Positions 25,771 through 42,290 of a DNA stretch of 64,000 nt are shown here, in pieces; positions within the stretch are counted from its first letter, which is position 1, and each line of letters begins with the position of its first letter. Both the position numbers and the translations under genes were made by a program. The notes beneath the pieces are model-generated. The model did not search any database. It was not told the origin of the DNA and saw only the letters and a list, made by a program, of their open reading frames with translations. The DNA is from Sphagnum compactum (lineage: Eukaryota > Bryophyta > Sphagnopsida > Sphagnales): positions 1,281,267 to 1,345,266 of the forward strand of contig OZ234502.1 in assembly GCA_965153455.1 (NCBI GenBank), written 5' to 3'.

Positions 25771-27801
25771 TCAAAAAAATTTGGCAATTGGTTTATTAGA
25801 TGCCTTCAAATTGCATAACCTAAAAAAACTATAATTGGATTCTTTGGATCATAAACAATGATGTTAAATTGCGAACATGTGAACCTACGAGCATGATGGA
25901 ATATTTTTAAAAATCTTTTGATGACTGGACAAAATATGTTAAAAATGTATTTTGCCACATCAAACAAAATCTTTGATGACGTGGCAAAAACATTCTACCA
26001 TGTACAAATGGATGAACTTTTTGGATGAAAACATCATGAAAGATGTTATTTGTTGGACAAGTTTAGATAGATGAACAAGGTTTTTGTTGGACAAATTTGT
26101 AATTGAGGTTCACTATTAGGGCAACTAACATGCAACTATTGATGAACTTTCTTTTAGCCCACATTCATCACAAGCAATTGAAGACGATAGTCAACAAAAA
26201 ACCTTAGCAAATATTCAAGAATAGTTAATATACATTTTGTTATGTACATCATCCCAAACATTATTGGTAGAAACTCAAACTATTTTTTTTCAACCAAAGA
26301 GAAAGTGATTTCAACCTTTCAGGAAACAAATAACCAAAACTAGTTAATTTATTTTTAAAAAACCTCATTGCTTGACTTATGGAGCTCTAGTTTGATTTGT
26401 TAATTTATGAACTTTGTCTAAACTCCAAATCAGATGATGAATGAACATTTCCATTAGCCCATAAAACATCACAATTTGCAAAATTATTTTTGATTATTCT
26501 ATTGTAGGCTATTGTTGGCTCTTATAAGTTATTTTATTATAAATTATTTTTGGTTACTCTATCATAGATTATTTTAAATTATTTACCCTAGGTTTTTTTT
26601 GTTATGTTATTAGTAAATCATAATATTCTAACATTGGTTCAATTGTAATTTTTGTTTTTGTACATATTCAATTTCAATTATGTAAAATTTGCTTAAAAAA
26701 TCCATACATAATCCAAAATATTTCAACAACAACATTTCCCATGGCCCAAATACTACACAGTTATGAATCTGCCATAATTTTAATTTTCATATTGATATGT
26801 AGGAAACAAACAACAAATCACGAAAAATTACATAAAACAAAACATAAAAGTTCATGGTTTAGCAACTCTATGTACATCCTTAAAATTGTTCTATTTTCAT
26901 AACTATTATTTTATTTTCCCCTTTCTTTGTATTCCCACATTGTTACTAACTATTTCCAAAAAAAACAAAAAAATCACAAAAAAATTCCAGAGCCTTTTTA
27001 ATGCTCAACTTTCTTGCCTTAATTAGTTTGAATTTCACCTCAACAATCCTAATTTCACCTACCTTGTAACTATTGAACTTACTTTGTCTAGCATGTCTTA
27101 AAATAAACATTACAATACCTATTCCTTGAAAAACCCCATTTTTCAACTATGTTTTCAACTATTTTTCAACTGTCATTTATAGTTGAAAACATCATTTTCA
27201 ACTGCAAAATGTTTTTTGCAACTCAAAAATGACATTGTCAACTAATTTCCAAAATAGTCAACAATGTTGAATCAACCTTACAACATAGTTGAAAACAATA
27301 TACACGTGTCAATTTGTAGGTTAATGTTGAAGTGACAACATTTTAGTTGAAAATGACATACATTTTAGTCGACACAACATTTTAACTATAAAGTGTTGAC
27401 CAAACCTAATTGATTCCCTGCTACAAATTAATGGATGAACTTCATCCACCTACACGTCATGTCATTTGGGGTGTGGAATTGGAATTATGACTATCTTTCA
27501 ACTATATTACAACCAATGTAACATTGGCATGAGTCATGTCATTGAGGAAGGGTATGGAATTTAAATTTTTTGACTATTATTCAATTATATTATAACCAAT
27601 GGAACATTGACATGTGTCACATGGGCATTCGTGGTCCACCATCAAACTAAATTATTTGACGTGTGCTATGTGTATGGTTTCAAAATCTTGAAATTATTGA
27701 TTTATTGAAAATGTCAACATATGATATTGTGCCACGTGGACACTTATGTTAGACACTTGCATGGCACATGGTATCTTATTATTTGTAGGTCATCCAACAT
27801 A

Positions 27802-27960
27802 CACTACTACAAAATGTGTGTGCAATTCATTAGTCCCCGTTCATTAGACTAGTGAATTCACTGCTTCTTCACTGGTCCCCGTTCACTACAACAGTGAATT
27901 CATTCAAACTCCAGTGAAATCACTTGGCGTACAGGGACACCTTTTGTTGTAATGATATGT
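27802..27960 (+). mobile_element. CACTACTACAAAA terminus with 42-bp duplication
   Basis: Starts CACTACTACAAAATGTGTG, a form typical of CACTA element ends in plants. It is followed by two tandem 42-base units, each carrying TCCCCGTTCA(T/C)TA and AGTGAATTCA (near 27833-27875 and 27876-27918). It may be a nested element or an internal terminus of the surrounding one. No partner end is certain. Confidence 0.4.
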
Positions 27961-29099
27961 GAAGTTGAACCAAAGTAAGGAGATCAACTACAAAGTAGTT
28001 TAAAAGCAAGTTGAAAACATGTTGAAAATAAGTCAAAATTTATGTAAATTAGTTGAAATGTAGTTGAGATTACAAGTCCTCACAAATTATAGTCACAATT
28101 GTAAGACTACTAAAACTAGACTATGGGGATAATACACCTAGCTAAAACTAACTAAATAAAAGCAAATCGTAATAAAAACATAGTCTACCTATACATTATC
28201 AACTAATAATGCAAAACCTATTATAATCTGAAAACTATGTAAGGAAACATTGTTCCCATGAAATAAATGGTCCCATCTACATCCCGAAGATGCTAATGTT
28301 ATTAATCAAACATTTATTAGAACAATGAAATGACTTTCCTATAAGGTGGTTGTCCTATGTTTATGCACTAATGGTGTGAACTCGTTGTTGGCATGCTTAA
28401 TTGGATTGTTGCATTGTTGAACCACGTCTTTTGATTTGTTCATAGTTGCACTGCAGTTTTGAATTAAAAAAAATGAAAGTTGTTAGAAATGAGAAAACTT
28501 AATAGGAATTTAAGTTAAAATGCATCAAGAAAAAGATTGTGCATTAGTTGCACACATTAAAAATCAACAAAAAATCATCATTTACTACTCAATAATAAGG
28601 AAGTTTGACAAAGAAAAAAACACTTTGAAATTTGGGAAAAAAAATTAAATAATGAATAGAAATGGCACACATCATGGGCTTACCTTATACATAGTTGACA
28701 AACATAGTTGAAACCTAATTGAAATCTAGTTGAGCCCAATCAAAATATAGGAGAAATTATATAGTTGAAACTTAGTTGAAAGCAATTCACTAAAACAAAC
28801 ATTATCAAAACCTTACTTACATTTATGGTTGAAAAGGTTCATAAGTTTAGCTCTCATTGCCTAAGTGTTTGTTTTGGAACTAAAAAAGAAGAAAAACTAA
28901 TGAAAGTTGAAAAAAAAAACTTTCATATTTACAAAACATGTTTTTCTTTTTTTTTCTATTTGGACCCTTTTTACTTTCAAATCTCATAACTTTTTCATTT
29001 CTTCTTCATTTTAAATGATTTAAAATGTGATAGGAGCGCCACCTTAATTTCTTCAAATAATCTTGGAATTATAATAACAACAAAACAACATAAAAGGAA

Positions 29100-29700
29100 A
29101 GTTAAACCTAGTTATTTAATATCTATCTACCTATACCTAATTAGTTTAAATAACCTACTTACCTACATTTGACCTAACATATTTACCTATTACTTACTTA
29201 GGGACCTCCTATTGCATCTAGGTAGACAATAAGTAGGTAGGTAGTCATAACTTACCTTGCCTTGCCACCCCATTTAAATCTAACCTCACTAGCTATCCAA
29301 CCTAGTTACTTAGGTTGCCTACATATATACATGCCTCATTAGCTACCTAGGTAGGTCATAAGATAAGCAAATACACTTGTTGCAAATAATTTCTAAAAAC
29401 CTATAGGTAGGTAATACTTCGTAGGTTAGGTAAGTATTTATTACATATATTACCAAGGTAGTTATAGGTAGGTGATAAATTGTAGGTTAAATAGATTTAA
29501 ATTATAACATAGGTAATTTAAAATAGGGTGTAGGTTAAATTATGTAGGTCAATAGTCTATAGGTATCTAGGTAGGTAGATATGTAATATGTAAGTATAAG
29601 TTATAATAGTAAGTAAATAACATGTACGTAGGGTGTAAGTAATGATAAGTAGGTAGGTGGATAGGTAATATGTGGGTAGGGTATAGGTAATGATAATCAA
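29100..29700. repeat. Degenerate TAGG/CCTA tetranucleotide region
   Basis: Many ACCTAC/TAGGTAGG words in irregular spacing. The strand bias flips from CCTA-rich (29110-29340) to TAGG-rich (29400-29700), giving an overall inverted arrangement. Apparent 63-73-codon Tyr/Thr/Leu-rich frames on the minus strand are products of this repeat. Similar tracts lie at 50200-50750 and 55370-55860. Confidence 0.7.
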
Positions 29701-30574
29701 AGTATATAGTTGAAAATGCATGCAATATTTCATCCACCAATATCCTTCTTTCATCCATTCAAAAACAAGGTCCACCAAAATAGTTAAACAATTGACTTGA
29801 TGTAGGAAATGTCATGGCAAAGTGGAATTCTCAACTACTCCTCAATTGGGTTATATTTTATTTAAAAAAATATTTTGACGGTCAACACCTGTTAGTGGTT
29901 AATGTTGTACACTTACCAAACTAGTTGACACGTCAACTCATTTGAGATGCCATCCCATCAAGGTGGAATTTTTTAAAATAAATATTATTGTGTAGTCGAA
30001 ATAAAGTTGAAAACGACATGTAATCGAAAACCAATTGGTTAAAAAATGCCTTTTTTCTCCTAGTGATTGGCTGACATGGTTTCTTGTGAAAATAATAAAA
30101 ATATCAAGCACATGTCTAAATCCTTTGTAAATTTTTGCAACACTTTCAATAAGTTACTTGAGTATGTTTTGCAACATTTACAACAAATCACTGATTGAGT
30201 ACATTCTACATTCACTAATTCATTGAAGCTTTCACATGCATGATTGCATAGACGGAAAGAATTGATGACCACACACATGTGAATATTGTAATCAATTGTG
30301 TCCGCCCACTTCAAATCGGGCTTCAATTGTGGCTAAAGATTCAAGAAGGGAAAGTCATCAAAATACTTTGAAACATTTCCTGCTCACAGTTATAGCTATT
30401 GTCCCCCTTAGCCTAGGGCACTACATGATTTTAAAATAACCAATGGCAGTGTAGTAAAATGCTAGTTCATTTGAATATTTTGGGACTTTTCTTAGATTGA
30501 CCATGGATTCCTACTTGCTGTTTTTGAGCCACCTCATGATGCACTTACCCTAGAAATCTTTAGGCTATTTATTA

Positions 30575-30795
30575 CCATGGGGCATCCTAATAATTAGTTA
30601 ATTACTAGTGGTAGACTTACCATCCTCTACCTAAAGGATGAAGCTAATGGGATTAGTTAGTACATGCGGATGAGTGGTGGGTTGTAATCCACTAATCACC
30701 TAAAGGATTTCTAAGAAAGATTAAGATGAAAACTTATTTTCATGGGAGTAAGATGGGCCTTGTGTGGTTTTAAAGGAAGGGGATTAGAAGGAGGA
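30575..30795 (+). repeat. Dispersed repeat D, copy 2
   Basis: Direct-orientation partner of 24375-24600, with the same ordered words ending in GGGCCTTGTGTGGTTTTAAA. Copies are about 75 percent alike by eye. No coding capacity is seen. Confidence 0.7.
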
Positions 30796-31865
30796 GAACA
30801 TTATGCTCTTCAATACAATTGCATTTTGAGAAAACTTGTATTATATTGGAGTATTAGAATTTCGGCTATGAGATACTTCTCTCCAAAAATTTGAAAAATG
30901 AAAGAACTTAATATTTTGAGTTGTTTAAAAAAATTGAAAATCAAAGAACCTTGGGTGCTATTTTTTGGAAATTTTTTAGAATGAAAGAACCTCTAGTTCA
31001 AGTTATTTCAAAACTTTCAAAGAACCAATGGTTTTCATGAGAGAATTGATGAAGAACTAGTAGTTTAATACAACATTATTTGAATTTTTTTTTTGAGGAC
31101 CACAATTGTATACCTACTAGAACACATTCTTTGATCATTTGAAAATTGTAATATGAAACTAGAACCCCCGGCCATGGGAACAACTTTGGATTTATAAAGT
31201 GTACATTGTACTTTGATAATTAAATACATCTTGAAAATGTGAAAATGAGGTAAGAATAATGAGAAAGGATATGAAAGTTTATCAATTTAATAATATCCCC
31301 TTGCCTCCCCCTTTTATTTCCCTCATATGTTCTCATATGGTTTTTAATAATTCATCCTTATTTATGTCAATCTTAATTTTGATTTTACTATATAACATGG
31401 ATATGAAGAGGCAATTTAATATGCACCTAATAGAAGTTTTCATGTCCATGTAAATGAATAGCAGAACAAAATGATATAGTTATTAGGAAAAAAGAAAAAA
31501 AAAAATCCACAAAAAAGCAATGTTATTATTTCTTTTCATTTTTTTGAAACGCTATCAAAATAATAATAAATTTAAATAACAACATAATTACAACATTACA
31601 TACAAAATGGACAATTTGAAAGTTGAAACCATGAACTTTGGATAAACCTAGAAAATTAAAGAACCACCAACCTTGAAAGCCAATGGAGGTTTGGTGCCAT
31701 TTTGTAATAGGTACCTACGTGTCCAGGTTCGTTATATATGTAGTTTAAATGATAATATGACATAAAGAGTGATGTTTAAGTATTGTGATAATAAGAGCAA
31801 CCTTTCACTAAGACTATAACAACTACCTATATACCTTAACTAGTATGTATGTCCCAAAAGAACCC

Positions 31866-32195
31866 AAACAAGGGGTGTGTCACATTGTGGCCTTGTCATT
31901 TACATTAAAAAGTATCTTAAGGCAAAAGAAGAATTATGGAAATTCAAATATTTCCCCATGCCAAAAATATAATCTTCAAAAAAATCCTCTAAAAGAAACC
32001 AAAGTCCTTCAAGATATTATAACCCTATAACTAATTTTCAAGTTTCAACACAAGCCAAAATATCGTCTTTCAAAAATCCTCAGATAAAAATAGACCTATA
32101 TTTACCTAAGGGCCAAATTCCCTACTATCCTCCCTAATGAATCTAAACACAATATCCTTGCCTTGGTAGGCAAGGCCAACAAATAGATGGCTAGT
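31866..32195 (+). mobile_element. 291-bp TIR element (MITE-like), copy 2
   Basis: The core at 31888-32178 starts TGGCCTTGTC and ends GGCAAGGCCA; one TIR base has changed relative to copy 1 at 12977. Internal blocks such as CCTCTAAAAGAAACC, CCTTCAAGATATTATAA, TTTCAACACAAGCCAAAATAT and AATGAATCTAAACACAATAT are shared. It lies 200 bases upstream of the DEAH helicase promoter region. Confidence 0.75.
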
Positions 32196-32379
32196 TAAAT
32201 TTTAGGCACTATCATTATTCAAAAATCAACATCTCTTGGACGATTGGTCTGAATGTAATTCCACCACAATCGTTAATTCTACTTCAGGGCGTCATTCTGG
32301 GTAACTCAACAATTCCACATCAGGAGTATATTCCACCAGATGCGGACACACGTAAAATATCCTGTTCAATTCCGGACGG

Positions 32380-33028
32380 TGTGTAACGTCTTCCTCCAGT
32401 GCTTGGTCTGCGAACCCTAGAATCGGGCCGTTGGTCGCTTCCTGCTCTCACTACACTCGTGTTAGGGTTTGAGCGGTTTCTGCGCTCGCGCTTGTCGCGC
32501 TCACCGACCCTTCTCTTCCTTCGTTGTTGCCTCCTCTCTCTCTCCCTGTGTTTTCTTCTTTCTGCGTCCCAGTCGGTTGCCTCTCATCTTCTGTGAAGTG
32601 TTGAGAGTTTTTCCGGCCACGCCAGAGTGTAATTTCTTCAGCCATTGCTTTGATCTCCGAGTTTCAACGGGGTCAAATCTTTTTCTCCTTAGTTTTCTGT
32701 TTGAATTCACTTGTTGTTCCTGGTTTTAGCGGCGGAGGAAGGGTTTGGATCTCGATCTGCTTTCGTTCTCGACTCTTCTTCTTTCGCCGGAGCTCGTGTT
32801 TTCCGCTGCTTGTTTGGTGTGCCGTGCACGTCAAGCCTTTTCTTGCCGTTTTGCTATAGGGTTTGAAGAATCCTATAAATTGGAGTGTGGCAGTTTTATT
32901 TTCTCTTTCTCGCTGTGTCCTCTTGCTTTCTACTAGTTTTCTTTTTTTCTTTTTGTTCTTTTTTGGTCTGAGAGGATTATTGTGTTTTCTGCTACTGCTT
33001 CGCTTAGAGGTTCTTTCGGCGTCTGGCA
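32380..33028 (+). promoter_or_regulatory. Promoter/5'UTR of the DEAH helicase with telo-boxes
   Basis: Composition rises sharply from AT-rich to mixed with long CT/TTC-rich pyrimidine tracts on the sense strand, the usual look of a plant leader. Telo-box motifs are present: AACCCTAG at 32413-32420 and TAGGGTTT at 32463-32470 and 32857-32864. Telo-boxes are known in plant promoters of translation and ribosome-biogenesis genes, which fits a Prp43-type helicase. A 142-codon minus-strand frame here is the antisense reading of the pyrimidine tracts and is not a gene. Confidence 0.55.
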
Positions 33029-37444
<4,416 letters not shown>

Positions 37445-39075
37445 TGATGGTTGTGCGTTAACTCTCCCATTTGGTTCGAACTTATTAGAAGTCATCAAGG
37501 TTTGACTCTGTTTTTTACACATTGAAGTGTGTTGGCCAATCTCTGTTTCTTTCTTCAGGAGCCCCTTGAAACCAAGAGGTTTGATTAATTGGAATACAAT
37601 CTTTCTCAAATTTAAAGACAAAATATGCCTCTCTCTTTTTGTTTCCTTTCTTACCATAGCTAGCGGCGTCCAACCTTTCTTTCTCAAACCACTGTTTCTT
37701 GGCCCATGAAATGGCTTGTTTGTTCTAAGAAATGGTAAGTTGCCTTTTCTATCCTCACATGACAATAAACGACTTATCCCACTGGAACATGAGAATATAT
37801 GAGTTATGTGTTAGAACATTATACCAAAGAAAGTGAATGAAACCTACAGCAAATTTGAAACTTGGTAGAAAGAACAACAATGTTTCAACACTAGAGGCAC
37901 ATATTGCATTGATAAAATTATGGTAGATAAGTTGAAGCACCTTACAAAGTGCAACAGTGTTACTACTGGCATATATTACATGAATATCGAATTATTGTAC
38001 ATGAGTTGAATCACATTACAAAGATCAACAATGTTTCAACACTAGTGGCACATATTATATTAATGTCAATTGATGGTCTATACAAAATGTGTTTCACATT
38101 GGATTGGATGATATCACAAACTTTTAACTCACATGTTTTATAAAGACATGAAATTTTAAGATAAACAGGATGACACCACAAAGTTTTGCCTCACATGTGT
38201 CATGAGCCCAGGCCAATCGTTATAGTAGGAAAAACCACAATTTTATTGTAGTGCAAGTCGATCTGTGGCTTGATAATATATTTATCAAGATTTAGAACAC
38301 TATTACAAACATGAACTTGGTGAGGTGAGAAATTATAGACAAATTTTATACTTGCAAACTAACTTTATATTTGTGTGTGACAAAATTTTCATCTAGGGTT
38401 TAGGGTTCCTCCCTGTGCACACACATTTGCGGGTGTGCACAATGCAGATTCACCTGTGTATGACAATACCAAAAGTAGACAAGAAGAGAGTCTTTGTTTT
38501 ATGGATTGGGAGCTCAATGCACAATGCACAATGCTTCTGTTATGCCTATGCGGAGATGCTTTTGGATATGAAACATTGTTATCCAAAATTGTGAACATGG
38601 TAGATGGGAGTTTGGGGGTGAGGGAGGGAGCCTGGAGGGCGCACAAGAGATGTTCATTTGTACAACCTTCAACACATGGCATGGGGGTGGCACTCATTTA
38701 TTGGTGGGACATTTTTGCCTTCTTTTGAAAATCAAAAGTTTACCTAGTCCCACCTTGAATTGACAATGGGTTTGAGCCTTTGCATAAATTGGAGTGGTGG
38801 GTCAGAATAGATTTGTCCCTGTTGACTAAAGGGGCCAGAGTGAACCAACAGTCACCAGTGCACCAGTTTGGGATGAGGCCGTTCAGGCTGTTTTGGGATG
38901 AACCCAAACCCATCCAAGTAGGCAATTTTTATTTTCCCCTTCTTGCCCAGCATTTTGTAAGCCCCCCTCACTCCAGCAATTTTTTTCATACATACCCACT
39001 CGCTCCTACCTACTTACTCTCTACCTAAACCCTATCAACCACCGTAAATCTAACTTCATTTTCTAAATCCACTAC
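37445..39075. other. 3' flank of the helicase gene and unassigned DNA
   Basis: The first 300 bases are probably helicase 3'UTR. 38400-39050 has a more gene-like composition and overlapping 97- and 102-codon frames on opposite strands (38435-38728 plus, 38389-38697 minus), neither with a recognisable domain. It precedes the putative first exon at 39080 and could be promoter sequence of that relic. Confidence 0.45.
37870..38100. repeat. Three tandem copies of a ~75-bp unit
   Basis: CAACA(A/G)TGTT(T/A) recurs at 37875, 37952 and 38026, each followed after about 15 bases by GGCA(C/T)ATATT and later GTTGAA.CAC.TTACAAAG. The copies are diverged. Confidence 0.75.
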
Positions 39076-39079
39076 AAGT

Positions 39080-41271
39080 ATGGAGCTTTGGAATTCAGGA
39101 GACCTTTGCAATTGCATTGGAGCATTGGAGCAACTATCGAGAGTGTTGGAACTCACAGACAACAACATTACGAGGTGAGCCCCTCAATTGCTCTTTGTGT
39201 TTTTTTTTGGTGAAGTTGCTCTCTCCTCACAACTAGGAAGACAACAACATGCATGTCATCATCTTCTTGGTCTACTTCTTCTTGCTACTATCCTCACAGC
39301 TCTTCTTAGCCAGGAAGATGATGACATGCATGTTGTTGTCTTCTTGGTCTTATTCTTGATGTTATGTTCACAACTCCTCACAACCAAGAAGATGACATTG
39401 TGTGCGTCGTCGTCTTCTTGGTCTAGTTTGTTTTTTGCTATTGTTATGTTAACAACTTCTCATAACTAGGAAGTCATCGTGTCGTTGTTTTCTTAAAAGT
39501 GAGAAGTTGTGAACATAGCAAGAGCAAGAAGAAGACTAGGAAGATGATGATGCATGCGTTGTCATCTTCCTAGCCTTGAAGAGGTGTGAGCACATCATAA
39601 AAAAAAGACCAGGAATATGACAATGCATGCGTTGTCATCTTCATGGTCTTTTTCTTGCTCCTATTGTGTTCATAACTTCTCACAACTAAGAAGATGACAA
39701 CACATGCATGTTGTTGTCTTCCTGGTCTTTTTCTTGCTGTTGTGCTCATAGGTCTTCATAGCTAGGAAGATGACGATGCGTAATGTGCACGTCATCATCT
39801 TGTTGGTCTTCTTTTTAATGTCTTTTTCATAGCTCGTCATAGCTCTTCACAACCAGGAAGAAGACAATGCACGTAGGTTTAGGGGTTTTCAAAAAATAAA
39901 AAAATTGCAAGAGGATATTCCATTTCCAAAAAAATATTGTCCTATTGTTGCATTTCTTTTGTAGTTGCTTGCCGTTGCCCAAGAAGATGACAACAATCCC
40001 ATGGTTTTTTTTAATGTTTAGGGTTGTAATGGCTAGAGGAAGGAGATTGAAAAAACTTGGTGATGATTTGGAAGTTTAAAAGCAAAGTGTTGCTTGATTA
40101 GAATTGACAATTGGGAAGCAAAATGTTGCTCCATTACAACCAAGATTTGGGGAGCAAAAAGTTGTTCCATTAAAACTAGGAGTTGATGAATCAAGCAATC
40201 AATGTGGCTTAAAGTTGGCAATGGTGAATTTTCATAATTCAAATGATGAGATCATTCCCAATACAAATTGGGAATTTTGACCAAGAAATGGTGGGTTAGA
40301 TTGTTTCAAAATTTACATACATTAGATTAAATGCACATAAGAAAACTTTTACAAAAAAAATTAAGTTTGATTACACTTGCACCTTCCAACATTTAATGGA
40401 GGGTACAAGATTTTTTTTCAAATTTTTTTCATTTCAATATCCAAAAGAGGTTAGAATTTGCAATAATTGTATTTGATTGTGTGATCTTATGTTTTGCAAT
40501 AGTTGCATTTTGTTGTGTGATCTTTTTATGTCTAGGGTTAAGGTTAAGGTTTTTTATTAAAAAGTAAAAATTTATTTTTTTGGTAGTTTTTGGTTTAGGT
40601 CCGGAGCTTGAAACCAACCAAGGCGCTCCACCATTAGCACCCATTTGTCCGCTTAGTATGGTTCGAAAGGACAAAGAATGGATTAAGGATGGGTTGAAAT
40701 GGAAGTGTACAGTTGGCACTTGCATTGTTGCGTACTCTGTCAAATGGTTATTGACCAAACATTTGAGGGAGGTGCATGGTTTAGTGATAGAGAAGGCCAA
40801 ACTTGGGAAGCCTTTAACTTCTGAAGGAGGTCTTCGACATCAAAACCATGCTAAAATGAACGTTTGCATCTTGGGAGATGCCATGGTTATGCAGAGGTGG
40901 AATGATCAAAAGGTTGCTATTTGTGCTCATGCTAAAGCCCAACACAAGTGGGATGAATTGGTTATTGTTACACAACAATGTTCACCATTACTAAAATCAA
41001 CTTTGGTCAAGTTAGTTTTATAACAACTGTTGCAAGTGTTGGGTTTTAATGCCTGGGGCATGGGAAACGTGCTTTAAGATGGAGCATCAAGGATAACAAT
41101 GATGAAGATTTATAAGAAATGATTTGATCAACCCATTTTGCATATGCACAATGATTGAAAATGGCATGGGATGTCAAAAATTTGGGATCAAGAGTCCACT
41201 AAGGTGAATTGGACACAAGAGTTGACAACTGTATTAGACTTCCATGAATCTAAAATGATTCATGGAACGTA
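39080..41271 (+). pseudogene. Decayed multi-exon gene with a C2H2-like finger, unknown family
   Basis: Three coding-like blocks lie in order. Block 1 (39080-39174) runs from ATG for 31 codons, ends at a canonical donor GAG|GTGAGC and reads MELWNSGDLCNCIG at its start. Block 2 (40029-40280) starts MARGRRLKKLGDDLEV, has in-frame stops after 16 and 22 codons, and carries repeated (K/Q)Q(N/K)V(A/V)PL motifs. Block 3 (from acceptor TTTAG at 40598 to a stop at 41023) encodes about 140 residues with a Cys-x4-Cys-x12-His-x4-His finger in WKCTVGTC...TKHLREVH, then a Lys-rich stretch. A similar but stop-broken reading continues to about 41271. Between blocks 1 and 2 lies the palindrome array. It may be a relic of a transposon-borne or host multicopy gene; function unknown. 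Confidence 0.5.
39230..39880. repeat. Array of about nine long imperfect palindromes, ~75-bp spacing
   Basis: Each unit centres on a GCATGC/ACATGCATGT core flanked by complementary arms of the form AGGAAGATGACAAC / GTTGTCATCTTCCT. Units lie near 39235, 39312, 39385, 39465 (short), 39537, 39611, 39687, 39763 and 39864 (half). The one at 39537-39570 is close to a perfect 34-base palindrome. Spacers share TTTTTCTTGCT...GTGTTCATAACT.TCACAAC. It lies in what would be the first intron of the zinc-finger relic. Confidence 0.85.
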
Positions 41272-41602
41272 AAAAAATAAAATTCAATGTTTGTTGTTTT
41301 TTTATAAATTTGTTTCATCCAAAGTGTGTTAGGGTTTAATTTGGTGGTTTTTGGGTGTTTATAGGGTTTAGGGCACAATAGAGGAAAAGTTTGTTGCAAT
41401 TGCAATTCATGTTGAAATGTAACGTTGTCATCTGTACATTACTTGTCATGTAGTAAGGGCCACAAAGGTGACAATTGATTATTGAGCTAAACACGACATT
41501 GTAGATAAGGATATGGTTTAGGGATTCCACTTTATATAATATGTTGGGTTTTTTTAACCCTTTCATTTTTTGGACTACCCACTTTTTGAACTTTGGTCCT
41601 TT

Positions 41603-41633
41603 GATATATATATGTATATATATGTATATATAT
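41603..41633. repeat. (TA)n microsatellite with TG interruptions
   Basis: TATATATATG-type repeats for about 31 bases; a second pure TA run is at 41751-41764. Low complexity only. Confidence 0.8.
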
Positions 41634-41864
41634 TTTTAATTTTTTTTTCATTGGGTTTTTTAGCATTTTTTTATTCACCCATTTTTGCACATTTTTTATT
41701 AATATAATATTTTCTTTTAGTCACCTTTGTTTGATGGGTATATGGTTAATCATATATATATATATTTTACAACTTCTTAATGCTTTAGATGCAAGAATCA
41801 AAACTTAAATAGTCCCATATGCACATTTTATAATTAACTTGTCTAAGGTTTACAATCATGTACA

Positions 41865-42290
41865 TTATGCAATACCTACATCTAATGTATTATAAATCAC
41901 CACCTGAAGATTTTTAAAGTAATACCCACATTTTAATTAACTTATTGCCATTGTTATGAAACCAAATATGCAATACCTACATCCTTTCTATTTTAACTTC
42001 CATAAAGCCATTTTAAATTTGCAATACCCGGATATAGGTCTCCTAATATAAGTTGGATTTTTACATCCATTACAATACTCGCATCATATAATGCACTTAT
42101 TTGCATTATGCTTAAGGTTCGAATTGCAATACTTGCATACATGTATTTTAATAGTTGTTGGGATTTTTTTATGTCCTTCGCAATATTTGCATAATGAGTT
42201 TAGAAATAGTGGTAGTTTCTTTCAACACTACAATACCCACAGTGCTTTGTGGGCAGGAAAATATTTAATGTCTAATACCCATAGATAATT
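41865..42290 (+). repeat. ~52-bp satellite family, array 1
   Basis: The core CAATAC(C/T)(T/C)(A/G)CA or close variants occurs at 41870, 41920, 41971, 42022, 42073, 42127, 42181, 42231 and 42273, spacings mostly 50-54 bases. Bases between cores are strongly diverged, so only the core and the period reveal the array. Confidence 0.75.

Larger units (their letters stand above)
27110..30065. mobile_element. Decayed CACTA-like element, tentative
   Basis: The right edge, read inward on the minus strand from 30065, begins CACTAGGAGAAAAAAGGCAT and then has TTTTCAACT-type words. The left edge near 27120-27190 has TTGAAAAACCCCATTTTT followed by three TTTTCAACT words in the opposite orientation. Inverted termini of the CACTA..GAAAAA type with subterminal AACT/AGTT repeats are the hallmark of CACTA (EnSpm) elements. 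The left CACTA itself is not preserved, no TSD could be matched, and no transposase frame is visible, so this would be a non-autonomous, degraded copy. A second CACTA-type terminus lies inside at 27802. Confidence 0.4.

Noticed and set aside
29557-29778. Tyr/Thr/Leu-rich 73-codon minus-strand frame resembling a membrane segment
   Set aside because: Produced by degenerate TAGG tetranucleotide repeats.
38389-38728. 97- and 102-codon frames on opposite strands
   Set aside because: Mutually overlapping and without any known family; I cannot decide that either is real.
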